A stretch of DNA of 59,950 nt from a bacterium BMS3Bbin10 (GCA_002897995.1 BDTT01000103.1:1-59950); one strand, 5' to 3'. Shown: positions 46,281-56,060, numbered from the stretch's first letter. Notes: generated from the sequence alone by a model not told the origin. Made by a program: numbers and translations.

Positions 46281-47024
46281 ATGGTCACCTACAAATTGGC
46301 CGATCGCCGGGTAGATTCAGCCTCAGTAATTTCAGGCCTGTTCATGGGGCTGGCAATCGGCGCACTCTTCCTTATCGCCCCGGCACAGGCCCAGCAGCAG
46401 CCCGCCAAAAAAGCACCGGCCGCGACGCCGGCCAAGAAACCCGCCGCTTCCAAGAAAGCAACCGGCAGCGCCTGGGTGAAGCTTTGCCAGGAACAGAAGG
46501 GCGAAAAAAAGCAAACCATTTGCCTGGTCCATCACGAGCGGTTCCATCCCACCACCGGACAGCCGCTGATCTCCGCCGCGGTTCGCAAAATCACCGGACA
46601 GAAGCAGGAAACCATATTGATCATGGTGCCGCTGGGACGGCTGCTCAGGCCGGGGCTGTTCGTCAAGGTGGATAAGGAGAAGGCGGTCAGTCTCCCTTAT
46701 TCATACTGCACCGCTGTCGGTTGCGTTGCCGAGGTGCCCGCGAAACCGGAACTCATCGCAAGCTTCAAGAAAGGCCGCGAGATCACTATCGGGACCATCG
46801 ATGTCTCCCGGAAGAAAATCGGCTTTAAGATTCCGCTGACAGGCTTCTCCACCGCTTATGATGGACCGCCGGTCGACCAGGCGATCTACACCAAGGCGCG
46901 TAAGGATATGTTTGCGCAAATCCGCAAGCGCCAGATCGAACTTGCAAAAAGAGCAGCGGCAGCCGCCAAAAAGAGAAGCGCCACTGAAGGCGCAGGCCAG
47001 CCCGCGCCGAAAAAGGCTCCGTAA
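46281..47024 (+). CDS. Invasion-associated locus B (IalB) family protein
   Basis: A 247-residue exported protein. The signal peptide (SGLFMGLAIGALFLIAPAQA) is followed by a Lys/Ala/Pro-rich spacer, then the IalB domain (about 65-205). The domain has WVKLCQEQ, QTICLVHHERFHPTTGQPL, ILIMVPLGRLLRPGLFVKVD, YCTAVGCVAEVPAKPELI (paired cysteines) and VGF-like KIGFKIPLTGFSTAYDG. A basic alanine-rich tail ends it. IalB is known in Bartonella for erythrocyte invasion, but the family is widespread in free-living alphaproteobacteria. The ATG at 46281 with AAGGAAAGGG is preferred over the open frame from 46104. Confidence 0.88.
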   Translation: MVTYKLADRRVDSASVISGLFMGLAIGALFLIAPAQAQQQPAKKAPAATPAKKPAASKKATGSAWVKLCQEQKGEKKQTICLVHHERFHPTTGQPLISAAVRKITGQKQETILIMVPLGRLLRPGLFVKVDKEKAVSLPYSYCTAVGCVAEVPAKPELIASFKKGREITIGTIDVSRKKIGFKIPLTGFSTAYDGPPVDQAIYTKARKDMFAQIRKRQIELAKRAAAAAKKRSATEGAGQPAPKKAP

Positions 47025-47066
47025 AGGCGCATTATTTCATCCGGCTCTTAAGGGTGGAATCATGCT

Positions 47067-47393
47067 CTAATGTTTCGACTCGCCTCGAAAACGGTAGATA
47101 CCGTTTTCCGGTTCGTCGAACATCTCCGGGATTTCGGCGTGGCGCAAGGGCTCGCCTGACTCGTCGGGCAGAAGGTTCTGTTCCGATACATAGGCGACAT
47201 ATTCGGTTTCGTCATTCTCGGCAAACAAATGGTAGTAGGGCTGGTCCTTTCGCGGCCTGATATCGGGCGGGATGGACAGCCACCATTCTTCGGAGTTGCT
47301 GAAGGTTGGATCGACGTCGAAAATGACGCCGCGAAACGGGTAAACCCGGTGGCGCACGACTTGTCCGATCTGGTACTTCGCAAGTTTCTGCAT
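47067..47393 (-). CDS. hspQ: Heat-shock protein HspQ (hemimethylated DNA-binding/YccV family)
   Basis: A 108-residue cytosolic protein. The core AKYQIGQVVRHRVYPFRGVI, DVDPTFSNSEEWWLSIPPDIRP and QPYYHLFAENDETEYVAYVSEQNL (in parts) are the YccV/HspQ signature. HspQ in enterobacteria is a specificity factor for Lon and a stress protein. An alphaproteobacterial member would be expected to act similarly, which is inference. It is convergent with ialB. Confidence 0.93.
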   Translation of the reverse strand: MQKLAKYQIGQVVRHRVYPFRGVIFDVDPTFSNSEEWWLSIPPDIRPRKDQPYYHLFAENDETEYVAYVSEQNLLPDESGEPLRHAEIPEMFDEPENGIYRFRGESKH

Positions 47394-47493
47394 ACTGTCG
47401 AACAGCTCTTTGTTTTTTACGCCTGGCCACGTCGAGGGCGTTGTTATCCCGTGCCCGCCCAGGGGCTGTCAACAGGCCGGCCGGACCGCCCGG

Positions 47494-48546
47494 TCAGCTA
47501 TTATACGCGGCGGCGCGATCAGGATCTTTTTTCGCCACGAGGTCGGCCAGATCGACAATGACTTTCGCCTGTTTCCAGGTGGCGTCGTCCTGCATTTTTC
47601 CATCGATCATCACCGCGCCCGAGCCGTCCGGCATGGCTTCCAGAATCCGGCGCGCGAAGGCGACCTCGTCCGCGCCGGGGCTGAACACGCGCTTGGCGAT
47701 TTCGATCTGACTTGGGTGCAGCGTCCAGGCACCCAGGCACCCCTGCAAATAGGCGTTGCGAAACTGCGCTTCGCATGCCGCTTCGTCGGAGAAGTCTCCG
47801 AACGGGCCATAAAATGGCTTGATGCCATTGGCGGCGCAGGCATCCACCATTTTGGCGATTGTGTAGTGCCACAGGTCCTGCTGGTGGAAGGGGCGTGACG
47901 CCTGCCCCTCATCGTCCGCCAGCACCCCATAGGCGGGATGCCCGCCGCCGACCCGCGTGGTCTTCATGCCGCGAGATGCGGCCAGGTCCGCCGGTCCCAG
48001 GCTCATGCCGTGCATGCGCGGGCTCGCCTCGGCAATCGCCTCGACATTCTTCACGCCCTCGGCGGTCTCGAGAATGGCGTGAATGAGAATTGGACGGGCG
48101 ACATCGTGCGCGGCTTCGAGTTGCGCAAGCAACTGGTCCAGATAATGGATGTCCCAGGGGCCCTCGACCATGGGCAGCATAATGACATCGAGCTTGTTTC
48201 CGATCTCTGCGACGAGCCGCGTAACATCATCGAGCGCCCATGGGCTGTTGAGCGAATTGATGCGGGTCCACAGCCCGGTCGAGCCGAAGTCGTTGGCTTG
48301 CGCCATCTCGATGAAGCCATCACGGGCTGCCGTCTTGGCGTCCGCGGGAATGGCGTCCTCGAGGTTGCCGAGCAGAACATCGACCTGATCGCCAAGCGCT
48401 GCCGCTTTGGCGCGGATCTTCTCGATATGCGGCGGGATGAAATGGATCATCCGCTCGAGCCGCACAGGCAGTTCGCGAAGCGGCTGGGGCGCACCGACGG
48501 CGAGCGGCGCGAAGAAGCGTTTGGGGAGTTTTCTCGATGCACTCAT
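47494..48546 (-). CDS. HpcH/HpaI-family CoA-ester lyase (malyl-CoA lyase, Mcl type)
   Basis: A 350-residue member of the citrate-lyase-beta-like superfamily. [59 protein letters not shown] and [20 protein letters not shown] carry the acidic metal ligands and CoA-binding residues of L-malyl-CoA/beta-methylmalyl-CoA lyases. These cleave malyl-CoA to acetyl-CoA and glyoxylate, or methylmalyl-CoA to propionyl-CoA and glyoxylate, in the ethylmalonyl-CoA or serine pathways. The start at 48546 ([16 protein letters not shown]) has a GGGAAC site and lies 31 bases from the upstream acyltransferase gene. Confidence 0.88.
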   Translation of the reverse strand: MSASRKLPKRFFAPLAVGAPQPLRELPVRLERMIHFIPPHIEKIRAKAAALGDQVDVLLGNLEDAIPADAKTAARDGFIEMAQANDFGSTGLWTRINSLNSPWALDDVTRLVAEIGNKLDVIMLPMVEGPWDIHYLDQLLAQLEAAHDVARPILIHAILETAEGVKNVEAIAEASPRMHGMSLGPADLAASRGMKTTRVGGGHPAYGVLADDEGQASRPFHQQDLWHYTIAKMVDACAANGIKPFYGPFGDFSDEAACEAQFRNAYLQGCLGAWTLHPSQIEIAKRVFSPGADEVAFARRILEAMPDGSGAVMIDGKMQDDATWKQAKVIVDLADLVAKKDPDRAAAYNS

Positions 48547-48577
48547 GATGCGTTCCCGATTGAACCTGTTGGTATGC

Positions 48578-49492
48578 TCAGACGAAGCGTTTATTGGACC
48601 ACATAAACTGCCCCGGCGTCTCGCGGATCCATTCCTCGAACTGTTTTTGCATGGCTGCCGTAATGGCCTGGATGTCTTCTTTTTCGTTCTCGGTCCGGGG
48701 CACCTTGACCTCGACCACATTTACGCGAAAGCGGCTTTGCCGGCCGATCCGTATGCAGCGCCCGATCCACATGCGCGCATTGAGCCGGCGTACCAGCAGG
48801 GCCGGAAAGGGCGAAAATTTTTCCTGCCGGCCAAAGAAGGGTACGGCGACGCCGTTTTTGTCATACAGATCCGCGACGAACCCTAAAGACGCCGTGTCAT
48901 GGCGTCCGCGCTGACGCAGAAAACGCCCGAGCATGCGGGCGGTCTCGAAGCCTGTCGATCTTCCCTTGAACCCTCCCTTGCCGAACAGACCGCCGGGGAA
49001 AAGCAATTTGCGTTTCTCCTGGAGATACTTCTCCACGTAAGGATTTGAAACCAGCCGGTAGACTGCTGCGGTCTTCGAACCTGCGATAGCAAGCGGCCAG
49101 CTCGCAAGCTCCCAATTGCCCATATGCATTGTGGCGGCAATCGTTGAGCCCATTTTGCCCTGGTAACGCAGCACCATTGGAAGATTTTCAATTTCAATGC
49201 GGTCCGGATCCGCCAGAATGCGGTCAATAAGGACGGTTTCGACAATGACGCGGCCGATATTGTCCCACATCTCCATCGCAATCTCTTCGCGTTCTTCGGC
49301 TGTTTTCTCCGGATAGGCGATTTTGAGGTTGTCCATCGCCTTGCGGTGGCGCCGGCCGCCGCGGGACACCCATTGCGTGATTCTGGCGGAGCAACCGGAC
49401 GCCAGGTCGAGCGGGACCAGCCGTATGACGCCGAAGACGAGGCGCATCAGCGCGTATTCCAGCCGGTGTCTGATGTCTCGTAGCCAATACAT
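48578..49492 (-). CDS. Lysophospholipid/lipid A acyltransferase (LpxL/HtrB family)
   Basis: A 304-residue membrane-associated acyltransferase. [20 protein letters not shown] holds the HX4E motif (H123, E128). [20 protein letters not shown] and the late [30 protein letters not shown] (in parts) are typical of LpxL/LpxM-type enzymes, which add secondary acyl chains to lipid A. The C-terminal [12 protein letters not shown] also matches (WxxKRF). There is a hydrophobic N-terminal anchor near residues 13-30. It lies between the Mcl and UbiH-type genes in the same direction, with no obvious functional link. Confidence 0.88.
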   Translation of the reverse strand: MYWLRDIRHRLEYALMRLVFGVIRLVPLDLASGCSARITQWVSRGGRRHRKAMDNLKIAYPEKTAEEREEIAMEMWDNIGRVIVETVLIDRILADPDRIEIENLPMVLRYQGKMGSTIAATMHMGNWELASWPLAIAGSKTAAVYRLVSNPYVEKYLQEKRKLLFPGGLFGKGGFKGRSTGFETARMLGRFLRQRGRHDTASLGFVADLYDKNGVAVPFFGRQEKFSPFPALLVRRLNARMWIGRCIRIGRQSRFRVNVVEVKVPRTENEKEDIQAITAAMQKQFEEWIRETPGQFMWSNKRFV

Positions 49493-49605
49493 AAGGAGTC
49501 AATCTGGTATGTTGCGGGGGTAGTGGAATTGCCGGACGGCAAAAAGCCGCCGCGGCGTCTGTTGCCAGTGTTGGGCCGCCGGCGTCAAGGGGCGGAACGA
49601 TACAG

Positions 49606-50850
49606 TCATCTGGTTTCAACGTTGGCGGCGGCGCGCGCAGGCGCGCGCATCAGTTTCGGCAGGCCGGATCGCGGCGCCAGGCCCTTGCGCATGAATGCTC
49701 TGCGCAATGGTGTGATCCCGCCAAGCAGGTGGAGCCCCAGTCCGCGGGCGGCCTGCAACGGCAGCAGCCTCGAAATCAGCGAGCGATTGAGCAGATCCAC
49801 CGCAAAAATGCGGGAGGCGACATCTTTGCGCCGCGCCTTGTGGTAGGCGGCAAGGGCATCGCCGCCGCCCGGGTCCCGGTCCTCGGCCAGAGCCGCGGCG
49901 GCGCAATCGGCAAGCGCGGCGGCGTCACGAAAGCCGAGATTCAAACCCTGTGCGCCAATGGGCGGTATGACATGCGCGGCCTCGCCGACGAGGGCAATGC
50001 GCCTGGCGGCGTAGCGGGTTACGCTCATGCCGGACAGGGGAAAAGCCGCGCGCGGCCCCACATTTGAGATTTGTCCCAGACAGCCTTGCAGACGGGTTTC
50101 GATTTCACGGGCGATCGCCTCATCGCAAAGGCCCAGCAGCCTTTGTGCTTCATCGGGCGTTTCGACCCAAACCAGGCTGGATTCCGCTCCGGGCAGGGGC
50201 ACCGTGGTAAACGGGCCGGCCTCTCTGTGAAACTCGGTCGAGGCATCGTCATGGGGCTCGCTGTGTGAAAAGTTGCAGGCGAGCGCCATCTGTTCATAGC
50301 TCCATGCCCTGGTGCCTATGCCCGCGGCCTGCCGGCTGATCGAGGCCCTGCCATCGGCGCCGGCCACGAGCCGGGCCGTGAGGGTGCGCCCTTCGGTCAG
50401 GGAAACGCGTATATTCTCATCTCCCGGCTCGATCGCCGTGGCCCCTCCCGTTTCGATGATGTCGAGATTGGGCATGGCTTGGGCGCAGGCCCGCAGGCCC
50501 GCGACCAATTCCGTATTCGCAATGTTGTAACCGAACGCCTGATCCCCGATTTCGCGCGATTCGAAAATGACTTCCGGCGCGCGGAACAGCCGCCCGGTAT
50601 CGTCAATAATACGAATTGTGCGCAGTGGAGCCGCGTGGCTGCGGCACCGCTCCCAGACCCCGGTATTGCGCAACAGTTGCACGGAAGTCTGTAATAGGGC
50701 GGTTGTGCGGGTGTCCGGCCGGGCCGGGCCGCGATTGTGGGGCGGGCCGGCGATCGCGGTGCGGCAGCCAACGCAGGCCATGGCGACCGCCGTGGCGAAT
50801 CCCGCCGGCCCCGCGCCGATGACGAGAGTGTCGTAAGCGGCTGCGCTCAT
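49606..50850 (-). CDS. UbiH/UbiF/VisC-family FAD-dependent hydroxylase
   Basis: A 414-residue flavoprotein monooxygenase, probably for ubiquinone ring hydroxylation. It has the dinucleotide-binding start LVIGAGPAGFATAVAMACVG, the DG region ARLVAGADGRASISRQAAGI and the FAD-phosphate motif RRIALVGEAAHVIPPIGAQG, followed by LNLGFRDAAALADC. The canonical GD of the last motif reads GE (conservative Asp to Glu). The C-terminal part (SRLLPLQAARGLGLHLLGGI) also matches UbiH. Which ring position it hydroxylates cannot be told. Confidence 0.87.
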   Translation of the reverse strand: MSAAAYDTLVIGAGPAGFATAVAMACVGCRTAIAGPPHNRGPARPDTRTTALLQTSVQLLRNTGVWERCRSHAAPLRTIRIIDDTGRLFRAPEVIFESREIGDQAFGYNIANTELVAGLRACAQAMPNLDIIETGGATAIEPGDENIRVSLTEGRTLTARLVAGADGRASISRQAAGIGTRAWSYEQMALACNFSHSEPHDDASTEFHREAGPFTTVPLPGAESSLVWVETPDEAQRLLGLCDEAIAREIETRLQGCLGQISNVGPRAAFPLSGMSVTRYAARRIALVGEAAHVIPPIGAQGLNLGFRDAAALADCAAAALAEDRDPGGGDALAAYHKARRKDVASRIFAVDLLNRSLISRLLPLQAARGLGLHLLGGITPLRRAFMRKGLAPRSGLPKLMRAPARAAANVETR

Positions 50851-50920
50851 CCGCGTGGCACAATATCGAAGGCGATGGAAAGGCGCCTGTCCCCGGATCT
50901 GAAGGGTTCCCTCCGGTGGT

Positions 50921-50942
50921 GGAAACAGGACGGAAACAGGAC
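50921..50942. repeat. Perfect 11-bp tandem duplication
   Basis: GGAAACAGGAC occurs twice without a gap (50921-50931 and 50932-50942), upstream of the UbiH-type gene. It may be a simple slippage product. The gap 50851-51450 around it has no convincing gene. Confidence 0.6.
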
Positions 50943-51454
50943 GGTCAGGCCTGCATGGGGTTGATATGAGCGGGTTTCGGGCTCACCCCGGACATGGGGA
51001 AGCTCCCGCGGTCCGCCAAATCCAATCCATTGCGGCGCGACCGCCTGTTCAAAGATCGCCTGAGGAGAGGTGGATTGTGATTCTCCTGTGGATTTAGCCA
51101 CGATTCCCCATGCTCCGGCATTGCTGATTCGATTCGATGCGCCGGCAAAGGCGCGGTTTCGGGAGCGATCTTGCCATTTTGGCCAATATCCGGCAATGGT
51201 TGCATGCGGTTTGCGGCGGCTCGACGCCGGGATGCGCGAAAAGGGCATGATCGCGCCGATTTTTGGGGCTTTTTTTATGAATTCGGCATGTCCTGGAGGG
51301 GCAAGGGGCAGACGATTTCCTGATTCTCTTCAGCCGCACCAGATTCCGGTCCGGAATTTCGTCCGGGGAGGGAGGATTTAGGGGGCTCAGCCTGTTTGCC
51401 GGAGACGATATCGGGTGCTCGCCCCTACGGCTTTTGGCGGTTTCCGGCGAAATT

Positions 51455-51815
51455 CTCAGATAAAAAGCACAATAGAAGTATTGTATAATAAGCACTCTCT
51501 GGAAACGCCTGAAAATATTATAAAAAACATGTATAGAAAAATATAATTTATTTGTTTGAGCGGTATATCAATAATTTTCCTCAATTTTCTGTTTATAAAT
51601 TATTCAAAAAAATGATAGCAATACAGTAAAAAATAAATTATATTATTGTATTATTTAAAATAATGCCATTAGATGATATAGTAATATAATATAAAAAAAC
51701 TTTAATGTATAAAAATGATATATATTATTAGTATAATAAAAGAATATAAAAACAGTAACGCAAATAAATGCCGAAGTAATTGAATTATGGAAGAATAAAC
51801 TTGTGATTTTTTTCA
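51455..51815. other. AT-rich island upstream of the porin gene
   Basis: About 360 bases are overwhelmingly A/T in an otherwise GC-rich genome: only 7 of 60 bases in 51601-51660 and 9 of 60 in 51661-51720 are G or C. There are many A- and T-tracts and TATA-like steps but no ORF of note, no clear repeat unit and no DnaA-box cluster. It ends about 300 bases before the porin start. It may be a binding region for a nucleoid or xenogeneic-silencing protein, an upstream activating element, or a scar of foreign DNA. Confidence 0.7.
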
Positions 51816-52116
51816 GGATATCGTGTTGTTTTGTGGCTTTGGAGGGTAATGGGAGGGGCCCGGCGGCCTGTGTTCACGATATGCATATATTAAGTGGCGA
51901 AGGGTGTGCGTGGCCGAAATGCAACAGGGTTCAAGAGAATGAAATTTGAATGGTGCATTTCTGTTTACGTGTCCGGGGGCATTCGCTAGGCATGTCATCA
52001 AGTCAGCACAAGCCAACTCATTTGGAGGCTTGGTTTGGCGTTCAGAGCAGAAGGTCGTTAAGGCGTACTGTTCCGAAATCAACCTTTGGTCACTAAGAAA
52101 AAAGTGGAGATGGACA

Positions 52117-53409
52117 ATGATTGGGGGACTTAAGCAAACGACAAGTCGTTTGGCCATCGCCGCGGCGACTGGTTTGTTCATGGGCGGCATTGCCCTGACA
52201 CCAGTCCAGGCGGCGTCACTGGGCGGCGATTGCTGCGCAGACCTCGAAGAGCGTGTGGCTGAGCTTGAAGCCACGACAGTTCGCAAAGGCAACCGCAAGG
52301 TTTCCGTGAAGCTGTCTGGTCAAGTCAACCGCGCAATCCTGTGGTGGGGTGACGGCGAAGACGACGATGTCTACTTTGTGGATACCGACAACTCATCGAC
52401 GCGTTTCCGCATTACCGGTAGCGCAACGATCAGCCCCGGCCGGACCGCCGGTTTCAAGATTGAAGCCGACTGGTTCATTCGGAATAACTCGAGCGCAGTC
52501 ACGAACTGCGATGCGAGCACGCGGAGTTCGGGACAGGCCAATTGTAAGGCTGATTCGGCGGGTGCCGTCGGCACCGATATGCGCCAGCAGGTTTTGTGGA
52601 TCAGGGACGATGGCCTTGGCACAATTTCGCTCGGTCAAAGTGACATGGCATCGAACGGCGTATCGGAAGTCGATCTGTCCGGTACGAGTGTTGCTCAGTA
52701 TGCGGGCATGGCCGACATCGGCGCCGCCTTCGTCTTCCGCACTTCTGGCGGTTCCTTTACGACGATTCAGTTGCGGAATGCCTACAGCCAGCAGGACGGT
52801 TTGAGCCGCAAGGTTCGTCTGCGTTACGACACGCCTTCGATCGGCGGGTTCACTCTTTCGACCTCCGTCGCCGCTGACGACCTGGTCGATGTTGCACTCC
52901 GCTTCAAGAAAGAGTGGAACAGCGTTCGTTGCGCATGGGCCGGCGCCATTTCTCATGACACGACAGAGCAGGGCCGGGAGCACAACGGTACCAGGGTTTC
53001 CGATGATCGTTGGGTCTACAACACATCTGGCTCGTGCCTTCACACTCCGTCAGGCCTGAACCTGACTCTCGGCTGGGCCGAGACTGATGAAGGTGTTGAC
53101 GATGTCGATCAGGGATGGTGGTTCGTTAAGGCTGGTATTTCCCGCCGCTGGAATGCACACGGCAAGACCAGCATTTCGGTCCAGTATGCCAACTCTTCAG
53201 ATCGCCTGTCGAGTGTGAGCGCAACTACTGGCGTAGCAACCAATCTGAGCGACGAGCTTGACTCTTTCGGCATCGCTTTCGTTCAGAAGATCGACGCTGC
53301 CGCGCTTGAGCTCTATGCGGCTTACTCGCGCCACGAACTCGATGACAACACGGCCACCAGCTTTCAGGATCTTGACTTCTTCCTGATGGGTGCCCGCATG
53401 AAGTTCTAA
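52117..53409 (+). CDS. Alphaproteobacterial outer-membrane porin
   Basis: A 430-residue porin. The signal peptide is within MIGGLKQTTSRLAIAAATGL, with cleavage probably after VQA. A short coiled-coil segment follows (CCADLEERVAELEATTVRKG), then the barrel beginning KVSVKLSGQVNRAILWW and FRITGSATISPGRTAGFKIE. The chain ends LDFFLMGARMKF with the C-terminal Phe needed for BAM-dependent insertion. This is the Porin_2-like layout of abundant general porins in Rhizobiales. GTGGAGATGG precedes the ATG; the open frame from 51946 has no signal peptide at its start and is rejected. A strong terminator follows. The AT-rich island upstream may drive high expression. Confidence 0.9.
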   Translation: MIGGLKQTTSRLAIAAATGLFMGGIALTPVQAASLGGDCCADLEERVAELEATTVRKGNRKVSVKLSGQVNRAILWWGDGEDDDVYFVDTDNSSTRFRITGSATISPGRTAGFKIEADWFIRNNSSAVTNCDASTRSSGQANCKADSAGAVGTDMRQQVLWIRDDGLGTISLGQSDMASNGVSEVDLSGTSVAQYAGMADIGAAFVFRTSGGSFTTIQLRNAYSQQDGLSRKVRLRYDTPSIGGFTLSTSVAADDLVDVALRFKKEWNSVRCAWAGAISHDTTEQGREHNGTRVSDDRWVYNTSGSCLHTPSGLNLTLGWAETDEGVDDVDQGWWFVKAGISRRWNAHGKTSISVQYANSSDRLSSVSATTGVATNLSDELDSFGIAFVQKIDAAALELYAAYSRHELDDNTATSFQDLDFFLMGARMKF

Positions 53410-53439
53410 GCCAAACGGCTTAAAACTTGGCATGAATTG

Positions 53440-53470
53440 GAAGCCGCCCTTCGGGGCGGCTTCTTTTTTT
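53440..53470 (+). terminator. Rho-independent terminator of the porin gene
   Basis: GAAGCCGCCC (53440-53449), a TTCG tetraloop and GGGCGGCTTC (53454-53463) form a perfect 10-bp stem followed by seven T residues (53464-53470). It lies 30 bases after the porin stop. Confidence 0.92.
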
Positions 53471-53682
53471 GTTGCGGGGCCGGCCGGGTGCCTGGCTCGT
53501 GGACATGTTCGGTGATTGGGCAGGCGGGAAGGCCGCCCGTCCAATAGTGGCAAAATCGCCACGCGTAAAATGTGCCTCTTGGAAAATCTTCTGGATTAGC
53601 AATGCCTTAAGAGGTTTTGAAACATGCTTGCAATTGGAGGGACATGAGATCATCCTATAGGGGTAGAGGAGAGGATTGGGTG

Positions 53683-54048
53683 ATGCGGACCAGATTCGCA
53701 ATACTTTCCGGTGCGGTTGTGGTTTGGGCCATGGGCTCTGTAGCCGCGCAGGCATTCGAGCAGAAGCTGCTGGATCCAGCGCCGGCGGCGTCGATCGCCG
53801 TGCCTGCTCAATCCCAGCCCAATCTCTCTTTCGGCAGCGAAATCAGAGAATCAAAGCCCAAAAAGAAGGGCAGGGGCCTGAAACTGCCCGGAGTTGGCAA
53901 ACTATCCATTCCCAAGCTCAATTTTGGCCTGGATCTGATGTATGGATCGCCGGAGACGGCCGATACCGGCCTCGGTTTTTCCGCCGACCCGGGGGCCACG
54001 GGCGACGATGACCTCACCATTCTGGGAACGTTCAAGCGCCGTTTCTAG
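53683..54048 (+). CDS. Small exported protein of unknown function
   Basis: A 121-residue protein with signal peptide MRTRFAILSGAVVVWAMGSV (cleavage probably after AQA). The mature chain has a lysine-rich linker (ESKPKKKGRGLKLPGVGKL) and ends LTILGTFKRRF. The terminal Phe with alternating residues and the LNFGLDLMYG stretch suggest an outer-membrane-associated or short beta-rich protein, but it is too small for a full barrel. AGGAGAGG precedes the ATG. It stands alone between the porin terminator and pcs. I do not recognise the family. Confidence 0.65.
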   Translation: MRTRFAILSGAVVVWAMGSVAAQAFEQKLLDPAPAASIAVPAQSQPNLSFGSEIRESKPKKKGRGLKLPGVGKLSIPKLNFGLDLMYGSPETADTGLGFSADPGATGDDDLTILGTFKRRF

Positions 54049-54093
54049 GACGCGGGCCCCGCCGCCGCCCATCCACTCTCCAGGAGTAAGACC

Positions 54094-54807
54094 ATGCCCG
54101 CCAAGATTATCGCGGGTATTGCCGTTCATCTTTTGACCGCCTCGGGCGCTGTATTCGGCCTGATCGCATTGCACTATGCGGCCGCCCACGATTGGGCGCT
54201 TTCTTTTTTGTGGCTTGGCGGAGCGGCGCTGATTGATGCGCTCGACGGTCCGCTCGCCCGCCGGGTCGAGGTGGAAATGACCCTGCCTCGCTTCAGTGGC
54301 GCCCGGCTCGATATGGTGGTCGATTATTTCAACTATTGTGTCGTGCCGGCGTTCATCATCATGGAAAGCGGGATCGCGGGGGATGGTCTTGGCCGGGTTG
54401 CGGGCGCTGCCATTCTGCTCAGCTCGCTGTTTCATTTCTCCGATCTGAACGCCAAGACCGATGACGGGTATTTTACCGGCTTTCCCGCCGTGTGGAATGT
54501 TGTCTGCCTTTATTTCTTTGTCTTCGGAACGGGCCCGGCCGTAACCATGCTGGTGATTCTGGGGCTGGCGGCGGCAACTTTCGTTCCGGTGAAGTGGGTT
54601 CACCCGGTGCGCGTGCGCCGCTTCCGGGCGCTGACCATGAGCATCACATTGTTATGGTCGGCGGCGGCGGTTTATGAAGTCCTGTACGGATTCTCCGGAG
54701 CGTTTGCGGTGAAGGCGATATTCTCTTTTGCCGCGGTTTATCTGCTTGCCATCAGTCTCTTCCGGACGCTTTTTCAGCGCACATCCCGTAACGACGCCGC
54801 AAATTGA
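54094..54807 (+). CDS. pcs: Phosphatidylcholine synthase
   Basis: Pcs condenses CDP-diacylglycerol with choline to give phosphatidylcholine and CMP in the inner membrane, a pathway of plant- and animal-associated and some free-living alphaproteobacteria. The 237-residue protein has about six to seven hydrophobic helices and the CDP-alcohol phosphotransferase motif LIDALDGPLARRV...GARLDMVVDYFNYCVVPAF, with the spacing and extra residues seen in Pcs. The VHPVRVRRFRALT segment is also typical. AGGAG lies ahead of the ATG. A host able to use choline directly is implied. Confidence 0.92.
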   Translation: MPAKIIAGIAVHLLTASGAVFGLIALHYAAAHDWALSFLWLGGAALIDALDGPLARRVEVEMTLPRFSGARLDMVVDYFNYCVVPAFIIMESGIAGDGLGRVAGAAILLSSLFHFSDLNAKTDDGYFTGFPAVWNVVCLYFFVFGTGPAVTMLVILGLAAATFVPVKWVHPVRVRRFRALTMSITLLWSAAAVYEVLYGFSGAFAVKAIFSFAAVYLLAISLFRTLFQRTSRNDAAN

Positions 54808-54950
54808 AGCCTGGCTTGTCAATGCCGGATTTCCGAACGCTCCGCTGCGTGCGGCAGGCCCGCCAAGGCTATGCGCAGATTGACAAATACGGCATGCTGG
54901 CGAGGTGAATCGCATACCCAACTCCAGCAAATTTCCGGGGGCATTTTTTG

Positions 54951-55688
54951 ATGATCGAGTGGCTGTTTGATCCAACCATCTGGGCAAGTCTGGTGGCGCT
55001 GACCGCCATGGAAATTGTGCTCGGTATCGACAATGTGGTCTTCATTTCCATTATCGTAGCGCGTTTGCAGCCGCCGCACCGCGAACGAATCCGGAAAATC
55101 GGCCTGGGCCTGGCTCTGCTGTTTCGCGTGATAATGCTGTTCGCGATCACCTGGATCATCGGCCTGACCGCGCCGGTCTTCACGGTCATGGCGCAAGAGG
55201 TGTCCTGGCGCGACCTTATTCTCATTGCTGGAGGACTGTTCCTGATTGTCAAGGCGACCAGGGAAATTCACAATTCGATCGAGGCAAATGGTGAGGATGG
55301 GGGCCCGTTGCAGGTGGCGTCCGGCGGGTTCTGGAGCTTTATTCTTCAGATTGCGGTGATCGATCTGGTTTTCTCGGTGGATTCGATCGTCACGGCGGTC
55401 GGCATGGCCGAGCTCGTAGAGGTCATGATAGCGGCCGTGGTGATCTCCATGTTTGTCATGTATCTGGCCTCGGGACCGATTTCGGAATTCATAGAGCGCC
55501 ATCCGACGACCCGCATGCTTGCTTTGAGTTTCCTTTTTCTCATCGGCGCCGCTCTGGTGGCGGATGGTTTGGAATTCCATATTCCGCGCGGTTACATTTA
55601 TTTTTCCATGGGCTTTGCGGCTATTGTGGAGACCATGAATGTGTGGGCCCAGCGGCGGCGGAGGCGCAAGGCCGCCCGGGCCAAATAG
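54951..55688 (+). CDS. TerC-family integral membrane protein
   Basis: A 245-residue protein with about seven membrane helices. The entry region LTAMEIVLGIDNVVFISIIV and IAVIDLVFSVDSIVTAVGMA contain the paired acidic residues inside helices (GIDN, SVDS) that define TerC proteins. Members include tellurite-resistance TerC and manganese exporters such as Alx and MeeF/MeeY, so metal export in support of exported enzymes is possible. The frame also opens with TTG at 54948, but the ATG at 54951 is the natural start. The C-terminus is basic (RRRRKAARAK). Confidence 0.9.
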   Translation: MIEWLFDPTIWASLVALTAMEIVLGIDNVVFISIIVARLQPPHRERIRKIGLGLALLFRVIMLFAITWIIGLTAPVFTVMAQEVSWRDLILIAGGLFLIVKATREIHNSIEANGEDGGPLQVASGGFWSFILQIAVIDLVFSVDSIVTAVGMAELVEVMIAAVVISMFVMYLASGPISEFIERHPTTRMLALSFLFLIGAALVADGLEFHIPRGYIYFSMGFAAIVETMNVWAQRRRRRKAARAK

Positions 55689-56060
55689 GCTGCCATATTC
55701 GGTTCGGCCAGCCGTGAGGCTCGGCTTCGCACAGGGAAATTTATGCCAATCGCAGGCAGATTTATGTGCTGCGCCACTCCTCCCGTTGACGGCCGGCTGC
55801 GTGGAGTCATCGGCCCCGTGCCGCCGCGTCATATGATATCAGCTAGAAAAAAATAAAATATTTCAAGGCATTAGAGGAAACATTGTGGGCAGGGCGGTTC
55901 CGGTCTCCGGCCAGGAACCATGGCTGGCCCGATGTTTGCTTATTAACCTGAATGGGAACACCCGCCCACCCGGATACCGGTTGCCCAAAATTTGACAACA
56001 TTGCAGTGCGGTATCCCGCGCTGCGTTGCACAATAACCTGAAAGAGCAAGGGATCTGCGC
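55689..56060 (+). other. Gene-free spacer between terC-like and secreted-protein genes
   Basis: These 372 bases hold no convincing ORF. A short hairpin AGCCG-N7-CGGCT (55710-55726) lies 20 bases after the TerC-type gene. An AT-rich patch at 55840-55868 and TTAACC near 55945 fall in the probable promoter area of the next gene, but no clear -35/-10 pair was found. Confidence 0.35.

Noticed and set aside
51455-51815. AT-rich island as a replication origin
   Set aside because: No clustered DnaA boxes and no dnaA, hemE, parAB or similar origin-linked genes nearby.
51946-52116. Longer N-terminus for the porin from an upstream in-frame ATG
   Set aside because: It would bury the signal peptide 57 residues in. 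The ATG at 52117 has a good ribosome binding site and an immediate signal peptide.
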